A DNA stretch of 64,000 bases from Cognaticolwellia aestuarii (GCF_002000025.1 NZ_MUZV01000003.1:356589-420588), one strand, 5' to 3'. Shown: positions 1-9,388, counted from the first letter of the stretch. The notes: generated by a model from the sequence alone, not told the origin. Made by a program: numbers and translations.

Positions 1-1
1 T

Positions 2-1642
2 ATCGTTTATACCGGTGGCTACCTAGATAGAGATATCAATTCAACCATCGATTATACCGGTTACACTAATGGTGGCTCATTTTCAGCTTATTATGTTTGT
101 AATTATTCTGGCACACCTGAGGCGCAAGAATGTTTAGATCCAACTAAGTTTTATAAAGAAGCGACGAGTACCTCGCGTATTACTCATGAACTACGACTCA
201 ATACCTCAGCAGAAAATCGCTGGCGTGTCACTGCAGGTGTTTTCTATGACTCACAAGAGTTATCAACCGTAGGACAGTTTAAAATTGCCAGTACAGAAAA
301 ATTCCCAGACTTACAAAGAACGCTAAAAGGTAATGATGGCATAAATAGTAATGGTGGCCCATTCCCATCAGAGGTTAGCTTTGTAAACGATATTACACAT
401 ACCATAGATCAAATCGCAGTATTTGGTCAGTTAGAATATGACATTACCGATACGGTGACGGCAAGCTTTGGTGCTCGTTGGTATCAAATTGATGATATTT
501 ATAAAGGGGCAACCACAACCGTTGATGTTAGTGGCAGATTACAAGCCTTTGGCGACGGTAGCGATGAAGCATTAACCGCGTACTTTATTACTACCGGAAT
601 GTCACCTGAGCAAGCCGCAGCAGAAACTGCCGCGACTCAAGCCGCTATTGCCAGTGGCCAATTAGACACAAGTTTGCTTGATAGCGACGGTACACTGACG
701 GTAGACGATACCATCATCAAAGCATCAATTGATTGGCAAATAAACAAAGATATAATGGTATTTGCCTCTTATTCTGAAGGCTTTAGACCTCCGGTGACTA
801 ACCGTGTTGGTGGCGGGCTCGCTAAAAACCAAGAAGGTGCATTTGATGGGTTTCGCATTCCGGTGTATTCAACGACGGATAGCTTAGATAATATTGAATT
901 AGGCTTTAAATCAACATTGTTTGATCAAAGCTTACGCTTAAATGCAACGGCCTATTATTCTAAAATATCGGATCTACAAACATCACGCTATGACCCTACT
1001 AATATTAGTTTCTTAGTATTTACCGATAATGTTGGTGAGGCTGAAATTAAAGGTATTGACGGTGACTTTACTTGGGTAGCAACCGATAACTTAGTTATCT
1101 CTGGTGCTTTTAGTTTCCTTGATACTGAATTAACGTCAATTAATAACCAGCTTGATGGCATTGCCCCAGCAGCGGGTAGTCGACTGCCATATTCAGCTAA
1201 GTTTTCCGGCAATTTACAAGCACAATACTTTTATAACATTGATCAAGACATGACCGGTTATGTCAATGGTTCAATTAGTTATACTGGCGATAGATTAGCA
1301 GGTATGGCGATGGACGCTTATGTTGTTGAAGATGCCACTAACTTAATCTACGGTACTGGCTCTGGCTTAAGTATTGAAAAAGAAGCTGATGTCTATTCTG
1401 GCGTTAATTATCAAGACAGTAATGGCAATACCTTTGCAGGTGGCCGTTATGTTCAAGATAGTTACGTAGTTGCTAACCTAAGCTTTGGTGTGACTAACGA
1501 TGAATGGAAAGCTGAAATTTTCATCGACAATATCACCGACAAAAGTGCCATCCTCTATATCGACACCCAACAATTTACACCTAAGGTCGTCACTAATAGA
1601 CCTCGCACGGTTGGTTTTAGATTCTCTTATGACTTTTATTAA
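2..1642 (+). CDS. TonB-dependent receptor, C-terminal part (5' end outside window)
   Basis: The reading frame is open from base 2 and runs without a stop to TAA at 1640-1642, so the gene begins upstream of the window; an internal ATG at 455 is not a real start. The visible 546 residues are alternating amphipathic strands typical of an outer-membrane 22-strand barrel. They include an early RITHELRL strand motif, a SYSEGFRPP motif about residue 260, and a C-terminus ending in an aromatic residue (TVGFRFSYDFY), the usual BamA recognition end. The family imports siderophores, cobalamin, oligosaccharides or peptides using TonB-ExbB-ExbD energy. The plug domain and substrate cannot be judged here. 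A TPR-sulfotransferase follows after a terminator. Confidence 0.93.
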   Translation: MVYTGGYLDRDINSTIDYTGYTNGGSFSAYYVCNYSGTPEAQECLDPTKFYKEATSTSRITHELRLNTSAENRWRVTAGVFYDSQELSTVGQFKIASTEKFPDLQRTLKGNDGINSNGGPFPSEVSFVNDITHTIDQIAVFGQLEYDITDTVTASFGARWYQIDDIYKGATTTVDVSGRLQAFGDGSDEALTAYFITTGMSPEQAAAETAATQAAIASGQLDTSLLDSDGTLTVDDTIIKASIDWQINKDIMVFASYSEGFRPPVTNRVGGGLAKNQEGAFDGFRIPVYSTTDSLDNIELGFKSTLFDQSLRLNATAYYSKISDLQTSRYDPTNISFLVFTDNVGEAEIKGIDGDFTWVATDNLVISGAFSFLDTELTSINNQLDGIAPAAGSRLPYSAKFSGNLQAQYFYNIDQDMTGYVNGSISYTGDRLAGMAMDAYVVEDATNLIYGTGSGLSIEKEADVYSGVNYQDSNGNTFAGGRYVQDSYVVANLSFGVTNDEWKAEIFIDNITDKSAILYIDTQQFTPKVVTNRPRTVGFRFSYDFY

Positions 1643-1670
1643 GTCTTAAACTTAATTAGTTAGCCCGTTT

Positions 1671-1707
1671 AAAAACCGTTTGATATGTTTATCAGGCGGT
1701 TTTTTAT
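1671..1707 (+). terminator. Rho-independent terminator after the TonB receptor
   Basis: A 14-bp stem (AAAACCGTTTGATA pairing with TATCAGGCGGTTTT, two G-U pairs) with a 4-base TGTT loop is followed by a T-rich run. It lies 30 bases after the receptor stop, so the sulfotransferase gene downstream probably has its own promoter. Confidence 0.85.
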
Positions 1708-1773
1708 TGTTAAAGTACGAGACTCATTTATTTTAAATATAAAAACCTGTCGCGTCATCTTGGAGTAAAATCG

Positions 1774-3765
1774 TTGAAAAAAGCCCCTCTTTCTGTCACT
1801 GAATCCCAGCTAAAATCGATCCAAAAACTTATTCAAACAGCGAAATTCGACGATGCGATTGAACAAGCAAAACAGCTGCAACAACAAACAAGCGATCGCC
1901 AAGACCAAATACAACTATGGTACTTAATCGCTGTTGCTCAGCGTTACACAAAAGCATTTTCACAAGCACTCACCAGTATTGAAGCTCTATTGAAGCTTGA
2001 CCCGTCATATAGCAGAGCACATCAAGAGCAAGGCCATATATATATTGCGTTGGCAAAAGCACAACAAGCGACAGCCGCGTTCGAACGGGCAACAGAGCTC
2101 AATCCATGTTTACTCGCGAGTTGGCAAGAGCTTATTGAGCTATATCGTCATGCACAGCAAATGGATAAAGTACAACAGGCAGCTAATGCCATGGCTAAAC
2201 TTAAAAGCTTACCGCCTGCTTTGCTTGCCGTTACCGAATTAATGCATGAAGGAAAATTATTAAAAGCAGAGCAAATTTGCCGACATTTCTTACAACAAAA
2301 TAAACGTCATATCGAAGGCATGTGCTTGCTGGCCGAAATTGGCATTGAGCTGAAAATATATGATGATGCTGAATTTTTACTTGCAAGTGCGCTTGAACTT
2401 GCACCTAACCACGTTTACGCTCGCTCGCAATACCTCAACTTATTGCTGCGCTTAGGTAAATACAAAACCGCTGAACAACAAGTTGAAAAACTGCTCATTG
2501 AGCAACCCAATAACATTAGTTTTAAAGTGGCTAAAGCCAATGCATTAACAGGCTTAGGCGAGATAGAACAAGCCGTACAATTATATCAGCAAGCAATTCA
2601 AGAAGACGAAAGCATTGCTGGTTTTCATTTACAGCTTGGCCATGCACTTAAAGCAAAGGGTGAAATAAACGAAGCCATTAAGGCTTATCAAAAAGCGTAT
2701 CAGTTGAAGCCAAATTACGGTGATGCTTTTTGGAGCTTAGCAAATACTAAAACGTATCGTTTTAGCGATAACGAAATAGCGCAAATGCAAACTCAGCAAA
2801 CAAGTGAAAGCTTAGCCATAGCGGATAAAGTACAGCTGTATTTTGCCACAGGCAAAGCGTTTGAAGATCGAAAACAATATAACCAAGCATTTCAAGCATA
2901 CCAACAAGGTAATGATTTGCAGCATGCACACAATGGCTTTGACATTAGAAAAATTGAGCAACAAGTCGATGAACAAATAAAATACTGTACCGCAGAGCTA
3001 TTCCAAAACCGTGGACAGTTAGGGCTAAAAGCACCTGATGCCATTTTTATTGTTGGCTTACCGCGCGCTGGTTCAACCTTACTTGAACAAATACTAGCCT
3101 CACATAGCCAAATTGATGGCACCATGGAGCTACACAATATCTTAGGCTTAGCTGCCCGATTACGTGGCCGTAACCCGGCAAATCAAGTAAGCCAATACCC
3201 TAAAAATCTTGCTGAGATCAAAACGGAGTATTTTCAACGTTTTGGTCAGCAATTTATTGATGAAACTCGCATTTACCGAGAACAAGCGCCGTTTTTTATC
3301 GATAAAATGCCAAATAACTTCCTCCACATTGGCTTAATTCGATTAATCCTGCCCAATGCTAAGATTATTGATGCTAGGCGCGCCCCTATGGCTTGTTGTT
3401 TTAGTGGTTTTAAACAGTTATTTGCTGAAGGACAAGATTTTAGCTACAACCTTGAAGATATTGGTCGCTATTACCAAGCTTACCTCAAACTAATGACTCA
3501 TTGGCAAACGGTGCTTCCTGACTTCGTTTTAACTGTCAATCATGAAGATATTGTCGACGACTTAGAGCACCAAGTCAGAAGAATGCTTGATTTTTGTGGC
3601 CTAGAATTTGAACAATCATGCCTTGATTTTCATAAGACCCAACGCACAATAAAAACACCAAGCTCTGAGCAAGTTCGCCAACCTATTTACAAAAGCGCAA
3701 CTGAACAGTGGAAAAACTTCGAGCAACATTTAGCTCCATTAAAACAAGTGCTAAATATTAAATAA
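1774..3765 (+). CDS. TPR-repeat sulfotransferase family protein
   Basis: 663 aa. The first ~340 residues are a run of tetratricopeptide repeats (A-x-x-x-x-A/G-L patterns such as the segment near residues 275-320). The C-terminal ~260 residues are a sulfotransferase domain: a PAPS 5'-phosphosulfate loop (VGLPRAGSTLLEQ, about residues 426-438), a later ARRAPMACCFSGF segment and a C-terminal RTIKTPSSEQVRQPIY motif usual in this family. The start is TTG at 1774, supported by GGAG eight bases upstream; no in-frame ATG has a better site. No signal peptide is visible, so it is likely cytoplasmic. It sits directly behind a TonB-dependent receptor, an arrangement I recall as recurrent in marine Alteromonadales, but the acceptor substrate is unknown. 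Confidence 0.88.
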   Translation: MKKAPLSVTESQLKSIQKLIQTAKFDDAIEQAKQLQQQTSDRQDQIQLWYLIAVAQRYTKAFSQALTSIEALLKLDPSYSRAHQEQGHIYIALAKAQQATAAFERATELNPCLLASWQELIELYRHAQQMDKVQQAANAMAKLKSLPPALLAVTELMHEGKLLKAEQICRHFLQQNKRHIEGMCLLAEIGIELKIYDDAEFLLASALELAPNHVYARSQYLNLLLRLGKYKTAEQQVEKLLIEQPNNISFKVAKANALTGLGEIEQAVQLYQQAIQEDESIAGFHLQLGHALKAKGEINEAIKAYQKAYQLKPNYGDAFWSLANTKTYRFSDNEIAQMQTQQTSESLAIADKVQLYFATGKAFEDRKQYNQAFQAYQQGNDLQHAHNGFDIRKIEQQVDEQIKYCTAELFQNRGQLGLKAPDAIFIVGLPRAGSTLLEQILASHSQIDGTMELHNILGLAARLRGRNPANQVSQYPKNLAEIKTEYFQRFGQQFIDETRIYREQAPFFIDKMPNNFLHIGLIRLILPNAKIIDARRAPMACCFSGFKQLFAEGQDFSYNLEDIGRYYQAYLKLMTHWQTVLPDFVLTVNHEDIVDDLEHQVRRMLDFCGLEFEQSCLDFHKTQRTIKTPSSEQVRQPIYKSATEQWKNFEQHLAPLKQVLNIK

Positions 3766-4099
3766 TTTAACCAATAGCTAAGCTTATAAAGAGACAATAT
3801 TTTATGGTTTTTCACTAACCCGTAGTTAATTTCACAAAACGCTAAAGCTAAACAATAGTAAGTCTATGTATTTATTAAATTAAAATAGTGGCTTTATCTT
3901 TGCTACTCTTTAAACGTAAAGTGAATGAACTAGCTTTTAAGCCATAAGTATTACAGTAATAAGTCGCTAAAAGTTTGGAATACTACTGACAACTCAACAT
4001 AAAGCGCTAACAAGTACTAATATGAATTGTCATTAGCACATAACTAACCTAAGCATTAGTCCTAACTTAAGTTAAATAACATCAGCAACGGAGTGAGCC
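3766..4099. other. Intergenic region, promoter of the LiaF-like gene presumed
   Basis: 334 bases, AT-rich, between the sulfotransferase and the LiaF-like gene. I see no convincing ORF, RNA gene or strong hairpin. It must hold the promoter of the downstream gene, but I cannot place the -35/-10 boxes with confidence. Confidence 0.4.
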
Positions 4100-4750
4100 A
4101 TGTCAGTAATTCTTGAAGATCGTCCAATCGAACAAGTGCGTGAAGAAACTATCGATCAACTAATTGTTAATTATAGCCATGGGGTGATATCTGCTGAAGC
4201 ATTTGAACGTAGGTTAGATCAAGCAATGAGTAGTGATAATCATCAAGAGATTATCGATTTAGTGGCTGATTTAACGCTAAAAGCAGATAAACAATACACC
4301 AGCAATAAAGAGCACCAATTTACGCCAAGCTATAGTAACGCTGATAATGACAATACCTTGAGCCTGCAAAGTATTTTAGGCAATGTTGAGCGAAGCGGTC
4401 AGTGGTATGTCCCTAAAACTATCACAGTCAACAACATGTTAGGCGAAACCATACTCGACTTTACAGACGCGGTATTTCAACATCAAAATGTCACCATTAA
4501 GTTAAACTGTGTTTTAGGTAGTAGCAAAATTTATGTGCCTGAAAACATAAATGTTGTTTGTAAAAGTTATGGCATTATCAGCAGTATAGAAAACAAAGCA
4601 CCTTCCATGGCAAGCCGACAAGCGCCAATAATTACTATTGAGGGTAAAGTGGTATTAGGCTCACTAGATATTGCCGTGAAAAAAACCATTAAAGAAAAAT
4701 TTATCGCCTTTGCTAACAATTTAAAATCGGCTTTCGACAGCAATAAATAG
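4100..4750 (+). CDS. DUF1707/LiaF-like C-terminal domain protein
   Basis: 216 aa, soluble, no signal peptide. Residues ~8-60 (ending in a conserved ... D L V A D L) resemble the short helical SHOCT/DUF1707-type module. Residues ~90-205 form the beta-rich LiaF-like C-terminal domain: LGNVERSGQW, then NNMLGETILDF, VLGSSKIYVPENINV and VVLGSLDI repeats, typical of cell-wall-active antibiotic response proteins. The ATG is preceded by GGAG. Unlike Firmicute LiaF there is no membrane segment and no adjacent liaRS two-component system, so a role in envelope stress is only a family-based guess. It is transcribed alone and is convergent with the Nramp-like gene. Confidence 0.75.
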   Translation: MSVILEDRPIEQVREETIDQLIVNYSHGVISAEAFERRLDQAMSSDNHQEIIDLVADLTLKADKQYTSNKEHQFTPSYSNADNDNTLSLQSILGNVERSGQWYVPKTITVNNMLGETILDFTDAVFQHQNVTIKLNCVLGSSKIYVPENINVVCKSYGIISSIENKAPSMASRQAPIITIEGKVVLGSLDIAVKKTIKEKFIAFANNLKSAFDSNK

Positions 4751-4926
4751 CGGTAATACAGCCTGAATAGTTATAGGGTTATCTACATTTGAGCATGCCT
4801 CAATAGCATGCTTCAATAGCATGGCTTAGGCTAATATGGTACATAAACGCCTAGCAGTAGCAGAAGAAAAAAATCAACATCTAAAGCAAGCTTTATGCTG
4901 CAGTAAACGTTTAGCGTTTTTAACGC

Positions 4927-6147
4927 TCACAACAAACCAAAAGCAGACAGTAAACTTCGCGCACTTAACATCAAGGCAATAAAGATAACGGCCGCGCCAG
5001 CGATGTTTTGCCAAAGGTTATTACGATATTCGCCTAGCACTTGACTATTCATGATCCATAATAAAAACACACTTATAACCGGTAATAATATGCCGTTTGC
5101 AACCTGAGCAAACCAAATAATAGCAATAGGTTTGTAGCCTAAACTAGCGACAACAACACCAATAACAAGAATTGTCATCCAAGTCATTTTAAAGCTCAAC
5201 GCGTTGAGGTCTTTATTCCAATTTAAAATACCACTTAAGGCAAATGCAGCTGCTAATGGCGCCGTTATCGCAGAAGAAATTCCAGCAGAAAACAACCCAA
5301 TAGCAATAAATATACTTGCCCAATCACCAAATAATGGTTGTAAGGATGGCGCTAAATCTGCTGCGCTTTGTAGCTGTAGTTGTTGACCAAAAAACGCCGA
5401 CGCTGCGGTCGAAACAATCGCAATTGAAATTAATCCGCCTAACGGGATAGAAATAAATAAATCTTGTCTTGCCTCGGTTAAGTCACTACTCGATTGCCAC
5501 TTTTTACTGGCTGTAGCAGCATGTAAAAATAAATTATAAGGTACAACAGTGGTACCAATAAGCGCAATCACAGTTAAGCCCGCTCCTGTAGGTAATTCGA
5601 AGGCAAACATACTTGATATAAGCCCTGTCCAATCAGGTTTAGTAAGAAAAAAGCTGACAAGAAAAGCCATACTCATTAATCCTACTAACACCACAAGTGC
5701 CCGTTCAATCAACTTATAACTGCCGGTATAAAGTAATATAAATGCCACGCTGCCGATTAATACCGGAAAAACAACATTGGTATAGGCAATAGACAATGAA
5801 AGTTGCTCACTGATACTAGCCAAACCTAAACTCGCCCCTGAAATATTACCGCTTTGATAAGCACCATTGCCAATAACAATCGCGCTAACGACTAACAAAA
5901 TGGTCAGTGTTCGCCAAAATGGCTGGGAAATCGCTTGGCGAATATTTTCCCCCAACCCTTGTTGAGTAATAATACCTAACCTTGCGGCCATTTCTTGTAA
6001 AACGAGCGTTGCGATCATCGCAAATAACAACGCCCAAATCAGGGTTAAACCGTAATTTGCCCCGGCCATGGAAGCAGTAATAACCGTACCCGGACCGATA
6101 AATGCTGCAGTGACTAAAAATGCTGGCCCAACTTTTGGAAGTTTCAT
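4927..6147 (-). CDS. Nramp-like divalent metal transporter homologue with altered metal site
   Basis: 406 aa, about 11 hydrophobic membrane segments, with the overall Nramp/MntH sequence order. In canonical Nramps TM1 carries DPGN and TM6 carries MPH, and the Asp, Asn and Met coordinate Mn/Fe. Here TM1 has GPGT (residues 18-21) and TM6 has VPYN (202-205), so the acidic and thioether ligands are missing. The fold looks complete, so this is not a broken gene. It belongs to a divergent branch whose substrate I cannot name; NRAMP-related Mg transporters or uncharacterised outgroup clades are possible. Start ATG at 6147; the Shine-Dalgarno is weak. Transcribed alone. Confidence 0.85.
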   Translation of the reverse strand: MKLPKVGPAFLVTAAFIGPGTVITASMAGANYGLTLIWALLFAMIATLVLQEMAARLGIITQQGLGENIRQAISQPFWRTLTILLVVSAIVIGNGAYQSGNISGASLGLASISEQLSLSIAYTNVVFPVLIGSVAFILLYTGSYKLIERALVVLVGLMSMAFLVSFFLTKPDWTGLISSMFAFELPTGAGLTVIALIGTTVVPYNLFLHAATASKKWQSSSDLTEARQDLFISIPLGGLISIAIVSTAASAFFGQQLQLQSAADLAPSLQPLFGDWASIFIAIGLFSAGISSAITAPLAAAFALSGILNWNKDLNALSFKMTWMTILVIGVVVASLGYKPIAIIWFAQVANGILLPVISVFLLWIMNSQVLGEYRNNLWQNIAGAAVIFIALMLSARSLLSAFGLL

Positions 6148-6786
6148 GTTTATCTACCCACTTGTTTTTATATTTATAAGGTAACTAGCGTTCTTCATCA
6201 GAATCATTGATAATTTACTCTATATCTTGGTATTTTTTCACTCAGCAGCCATTTAGTTACACACTAAAACCATCTTTGTGTGTTTCCTCTATGGACAGAC
6301 AATACCTTTACAGCATTTAACAGTACGTCAGAGCTAACCTGCAATATACATAAGTTAGCTTCATATCACAGAAATACAATTCAATTTATGAGTGATAGTA
6401 TTGATTATATTTGTCGATGCTATTTCAAAGTACAGAGTCGATTAAAGTGACATCCTAGGGCTGTAAATACTGAGCGTAGCTCGCTATAAAATATTTTTAA
6501 AAGTAACAGTCGATAGAAAATAAGGCCATTGCAACGCCCTCTCCTTCAAGATAATTTACTGATATACGTTGTCAGAGTATTTAGCTGCTTACCACTTTTC
6601 TATGCTTAATAGAGAGTGCTTAATGCAGCATGCAGACAGGAAAACACTGACTAACATTAACAGCTAACTTAGCCGCTTAATTTTAAAGTTAACATCTACA
6701 ATAAAGCAAAGGTTGTCAGTAAGTTCAAAAGTGTAATAAGCCATTAAATAGACCTACTATAACTAACATTCAAATATTTTTAGCGA
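6148..6786. other. Long gene-free stretch
   Basis: 639 bases between two minus-strand genes. No ORF with a credible ribosome binding site, no tRNA and no strong terminator could be recognised. It contains the promoter of the Nramp-like gene near 6150-6300. I see nothing else that can be supported. Confidence 0.35.
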
Positions 6787-7320
6787 TTACTCTTTTACTT
6801 TGGCGTAATACAAAATGAATAACGAAAATATTATCTCAAACGTACCACCCAAAAGCGCCCCTGTAATAAAGGGCGCACCGAACAATAGGCAAAACATGCC
6901 GACAATAGTAAGTGTAGCGCCCAAAAGCCAATAAAGTTTGATACCGTAAAGTGTTTGAAAAACCAGATAGCGAACACCAATAATCATCAACATAATGGGA
7001 TAAAACCAATCTACTCGCAGCTTTGCTACTGAAAAAGCTATAAATAACCCAACAAATAAAATGGCGGTACTTTCTAAGGCAAGTTTACCAAGCGGATTAT
7101 TAACTTTGTGACGCCCTGAACGTTGTAATAGTTTCGATAACAATAAACTTAATGGATATATAACCATACCACCAAAAAACAGTGTCAACATACTCGTTTG
7201 GGGTGAAGAATATACGGCGACTATACCCGCAACACTCCAAATAAGACCGGAAGCAAGCACCCCCGTACCGCCACCGAAATATGCATCGTTCATATTCTTT
7301 TGTGCATCATCAAATATCAT
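6787..7320 (-). CDS. Small integral membrane protein (DUF7010-like)
   Basis: 177 aa with five or six hydrophobic segments and short loops, beginning MIFDDAQKNMNDAYFGGGTG. The N-terminal amphipathic start followed by GxxGVLxSGLxW and LFFGGMVIYPL resembles a family of predicted bacterial membrane proteins that I believe is now called DUF7010; the assignment is from memory. Start ATG has a strong AAGGAG site with five-base spacing. Function unknown. It lies 73 bases upstream of a lipoprotein gene on the same strand and could be co-transcribed from its own promoter. Confidence 0.7.
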   Translation of the reverse strand: MIFDDAQKNMNDAYFGGGTGVLASGLIWSVAGIVAVYSSPQTSMLTLFFGGMVIYPLSLLLSKLLQRSGRHKVNNPLGKLALESTAILFVGLFIAFSVAKLRVDWFYPIMLMIIGVRYLVFQTLYGIKLYWLLGATLTIVGMFCLLFGAPFITGALLGGTFEIIFSLFILYYAKVKE

Positions 7321-7393
7321 CAGGGCTCCTTATTGTTATTTTTACCTAGGAAGTACACAAAATAGTAATATTAACGCATTAAATACACTTGCC

Positions 7394-7903
7394 TTATTTT
7401 TCAAAAAAACCTAACTCAGAACTGCCCTTGATCTCTATTTTCTGTTGAATAATGTCACCAGTTTCTTTCAACTCAATCCATACCGCCGAATAACTCTCAC
7501 CTAAAGTCCCTTTAACAACATATTCTTTATTTGCTTCAGGTTTAAATGTTATATCTCCTTTGACTTCATATACCTCATCAGTAAACGCTTGGATCGGAGC
7601 CGCGTGTTCAGTTCTCCCTATAATGCTAAACACCGCTTCCTCGGAAGGAACGTTAGTTTCAAGCAACTTAGTGGTTAAATAAAAACCTTGACCATAGGTC
7701 GCATTCCTTGTCGCGCCAAGCGTATTTTCAATTATTTTACCGTTAACTTTACTTAAATAGAATAGGTCTGACTTACCTGTTGAATGTCTTTTTTCTGAGC
7801 TACCAATAACCGAAAGTTCACCTTGATAATTTTCAGGTACTGGCGAATAGGTTGATGCACAACCGGTTAATAATAGTGCCAAACATGCGAGTAAAGTTTT
7901 CAT
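7394..7903 (-). CDS. Putative lipoprotein, function unknown
   Basis: 169 aa. A short signal peptide ends in a lipobox LLTGC (Cys15), so the mature protein should be lipidated; Ser/Ala after Cys argues against inner-membrane retention by the Asp+2 rule. The mature part is predicted beta-rich with no motif I recognise. Start ATG is preceded by AAGGA. A second ATG four bases upstream is out of frame and immediately followed by a stop. The most remarkable feature is outside the gene: six perfect copies of an 8-bp repeat begin about 11 bases upstream of the start codon, inside the probable promoter or leader. Confidence 0.75.
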   Translation of the reverse strand: MKTLLACLALLLTGCASTYSPVPENYQGELSVIGSSEKRHSTGKSDLFYLSKVNGKIIENTLGATRNATYGQGFYLTTKLLETNVPSEEAVFSIIGRTEHAAPIQAFTDEVYEVKGDITFKPEANKEYVVKGTLGESYSAVWIELKETGDIIQQKIEIKGSSELGFFEK

Positions 7904-7913
7904 TTCATTTCCT

Positions 7914-7964
7914 TTTTATTATTTTATTATTTTATTATTTTATTATTTTATTATTTTATTATTT
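7914..7964. repeat. 8-bp tandem repeat (TTTTATTA) x6 upstream of lipoprotein gene
   Basis: Six perfect head-to-tail copies of TTTTATTA (TAATAAAA on the coding strand) at 7914-7961 plus three further bases. The array lies 11-60 bases upstream of the lipoprotein start. Arrays like this change copy number by slipped-strand mispairing; here a change would alter promoter spacing or leader length, not the reading frame. Confidence 0.9.
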
Positions 7965-8013
7965 GGAAGATGGTAATATCGAGTTAATTTAATAGTGAAT
8001 AAATACAGTCTGG

Positions 8014-8472
8014 TTATTCATGATACTTGCGGATCACAGCAACTTTACCATCTTCCATTTCCAGTACTTCCATCATGGTTTGCGTGTAGTCAATTGCTTG
8101 ATTGTTTTGCGGGTGGATGCCCTTCGCACTACTTTTATAACGAATAGCAATCGCTGAATTATTAAAAATAAAAACATCTAAGAGCTCAGCCTTATATTCA
8201 CTATGCGCCCCTAAATAAAACAACATACCTTTACGCATATCATCTTTACCACTAGGTAATCTAGAATCATCTGTTTGCCATGGTAAGTGTGAATGACCAA
8301 TATCATCAACAAGTAAGTCAAAATAGCGCTCTAAATCTGCTTTAGTTGCATTGGGTGCTTGAGTTGCAGTCATCACGTTGAAATAGCGTTGTGCAAATTT
8401 TTCCAGATCAGCGGCATGTGTACTCAGTGATATAGTAAAGGTGAGTGTAAAAGCCAACAGTAATCGTTTCAT
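8014..8472 (-). CDS. Secreted NTF2/SnoaL-like protein
   Basis: 152 aa. A signal peptide (MKRLLLAFTLTFTISLSTHA, cleavage after THA) precedes a ~130-residue domain with the alpha+beta pattern of nuclear-transport-factor-2/SnoaL-like folds: an N-terminal helix FAQRYFNVM, an FDLLVDDIGHSHLPW segment, and strands with FNNSAIAIRYKSSAKG and EDGKVAVIRKYHE. Such small periplasmic domains bind or modify unknown ligands; no catalytic residues can be assigned. The start has AAGGA with good spacing. It is monocistronic in appearance, with gaps of 110 and 355 bases on either side. Confidence 0.7.
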   Translation of the reverse strand: MKRLLLAFTLTFTISLSTHAADLEKFAQRYFNVMTATQAPNATKADLERYFDLLVDDIGHSHLPWQTDDSRLPSGKDDMRKGMLFYLGAHSEYKAELLDVFIFNNSAIAIRYKSSAKGIHPQNNQAIDYTQTMMEVLEMEDGKVAVIRKYHE

Positions 8473-8827
8473 AAAAATTCCTTTTTTAGATTTTTCTCGC
8501 TGTTACTGATATTAACAACAAACTTTTTAGGCGAATTTTAAACTAAACTTAATATCACATAAAATCAGCCGATTAGGAACTATAATAATAGTTTTTATAT
8601 CTATCAATATAGTGAGATAGAACTCGATGTGCGTAATTGATAAATTTTACGAGGGAAAATTGAATGAAAAGCTTATGCTGTAGCCCGTTTGTTGTTCGCA
8701 TATTTACTAATGATAGAGCTTTAAAAATAAATTAGCAGCGATAATTTGCAGTTACTTATTGCCATTAAAGCGCTGCAAGTCATACCAGCGACTTATGTAA
8801 TGGCAATAATAGCAATGGTGAATAATA
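8473..8827. other. Intergenic region between NTF2-like gene and yceI
   Basis: 355 bases. Contains the promoter of the minus-strand NTF2-like gene. A 23-codon plus-strand frame at 8664-8735 has a GAGGG site, but nothing else supports it as a gene. Confidence 0.35.
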
Positions 8828-9388
8828 TTACTGACGAATACCTTCAATATGTAATTCTAAATCAACTTGACCGTAATCTTGTTTAAAACCAAAATCAGCC
8901 ATACTAATCGTTGCTGTACCACTAAAACCTAAACGATAACCACCCCATGGGTCACTACCTTCACCCACTTTAACAGCATCAATGGTCATTGGTTTAGTAA
9001 CGCCATGTAGCGTAAAGTTGCCATTAATAGCGAGTTTACCATTACCTTGGTCGGTAACCTTAGTGCTAATAAAAGTCGCTTGGGCAAATTTATTCACATC
9101 AAGAAAATCATCTGAGCGTACGTGCTTATCGCGCATTGCATGGTTAGAGTCAAAACTTGAGGTATCTACTTTTACAGATACTTTGGCTGCGGAAATATTT
9201 TTTTCATCATAAGAAAACGTGCCTGTAAATTTATTAAATCTGCCCGTTAAAACACTAAAGCCCAAATGACTTGCTTTAATGTTAATTGACGCATGCGCAC
9301 CTTCATGATCAATTTTATAATCTGCTGCAAAAGCAGGTAATAATGCGCTTGAGGCAAACAATGTGGTGACTAAAAGTAATTTTTTCAT
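8828..9388 (-). CDS. yceI: YceI family periplasmic polyisoprenoid-binding protein
   Basis: 186 aa. A signal peptide (cleavage near AFA-ADYKI) precedes the YceI lipocalin-like barrel: DHEGAHASINIKASHLGFSVLTGRF, then a FxGTFxYD strand, a VKVDTSSFDSNHAMRDKHVRSDDFLD block, and a GNFTLHGVTKPMTI segment, all family hallmarks. Members bind isoprenoid chains such as ubiquinone-like lipids in the periplasm. Strong AAGGA site before ATG. It lies 89 bases downstream of a cytochrome b561 gene on the same strand, the same pairing as yceJ-yceI in E. coli, suggesting a shared transcript and a quinone- or redox-related role. Confidence 0.93.
   Translation of the reverse strand: MKKLLLVTTLFASSALLPAFAADYKIDHEGAHASINIKASHLGFSVLTGRFNKFTGTFSYDEKNISAAKVSVKVDTSSFDSNHAMRDKHVRSDDFLDVNKFAQATFISTKVTDQGNGKLAINGNFTLHGVTKPMTIDAVKVGEGSDPWGGYRLGFSGTATISMADFGFKQDYGQVDLELHIEGIRQ

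Noticed and set aside
4780..4835. Short CAATAGCATG direct repeats after the LiaF-like gene
   Set aside because: Two 10-base copies near GCATGC palindromes are too short to interpret as an element or terminator.
8664..8735. 23-codon plus-strand frame with a GAGGG site
   Set aside because: Very short, no recognisable character, and alone in an intergenic region on the opposite strand to its neighbours.
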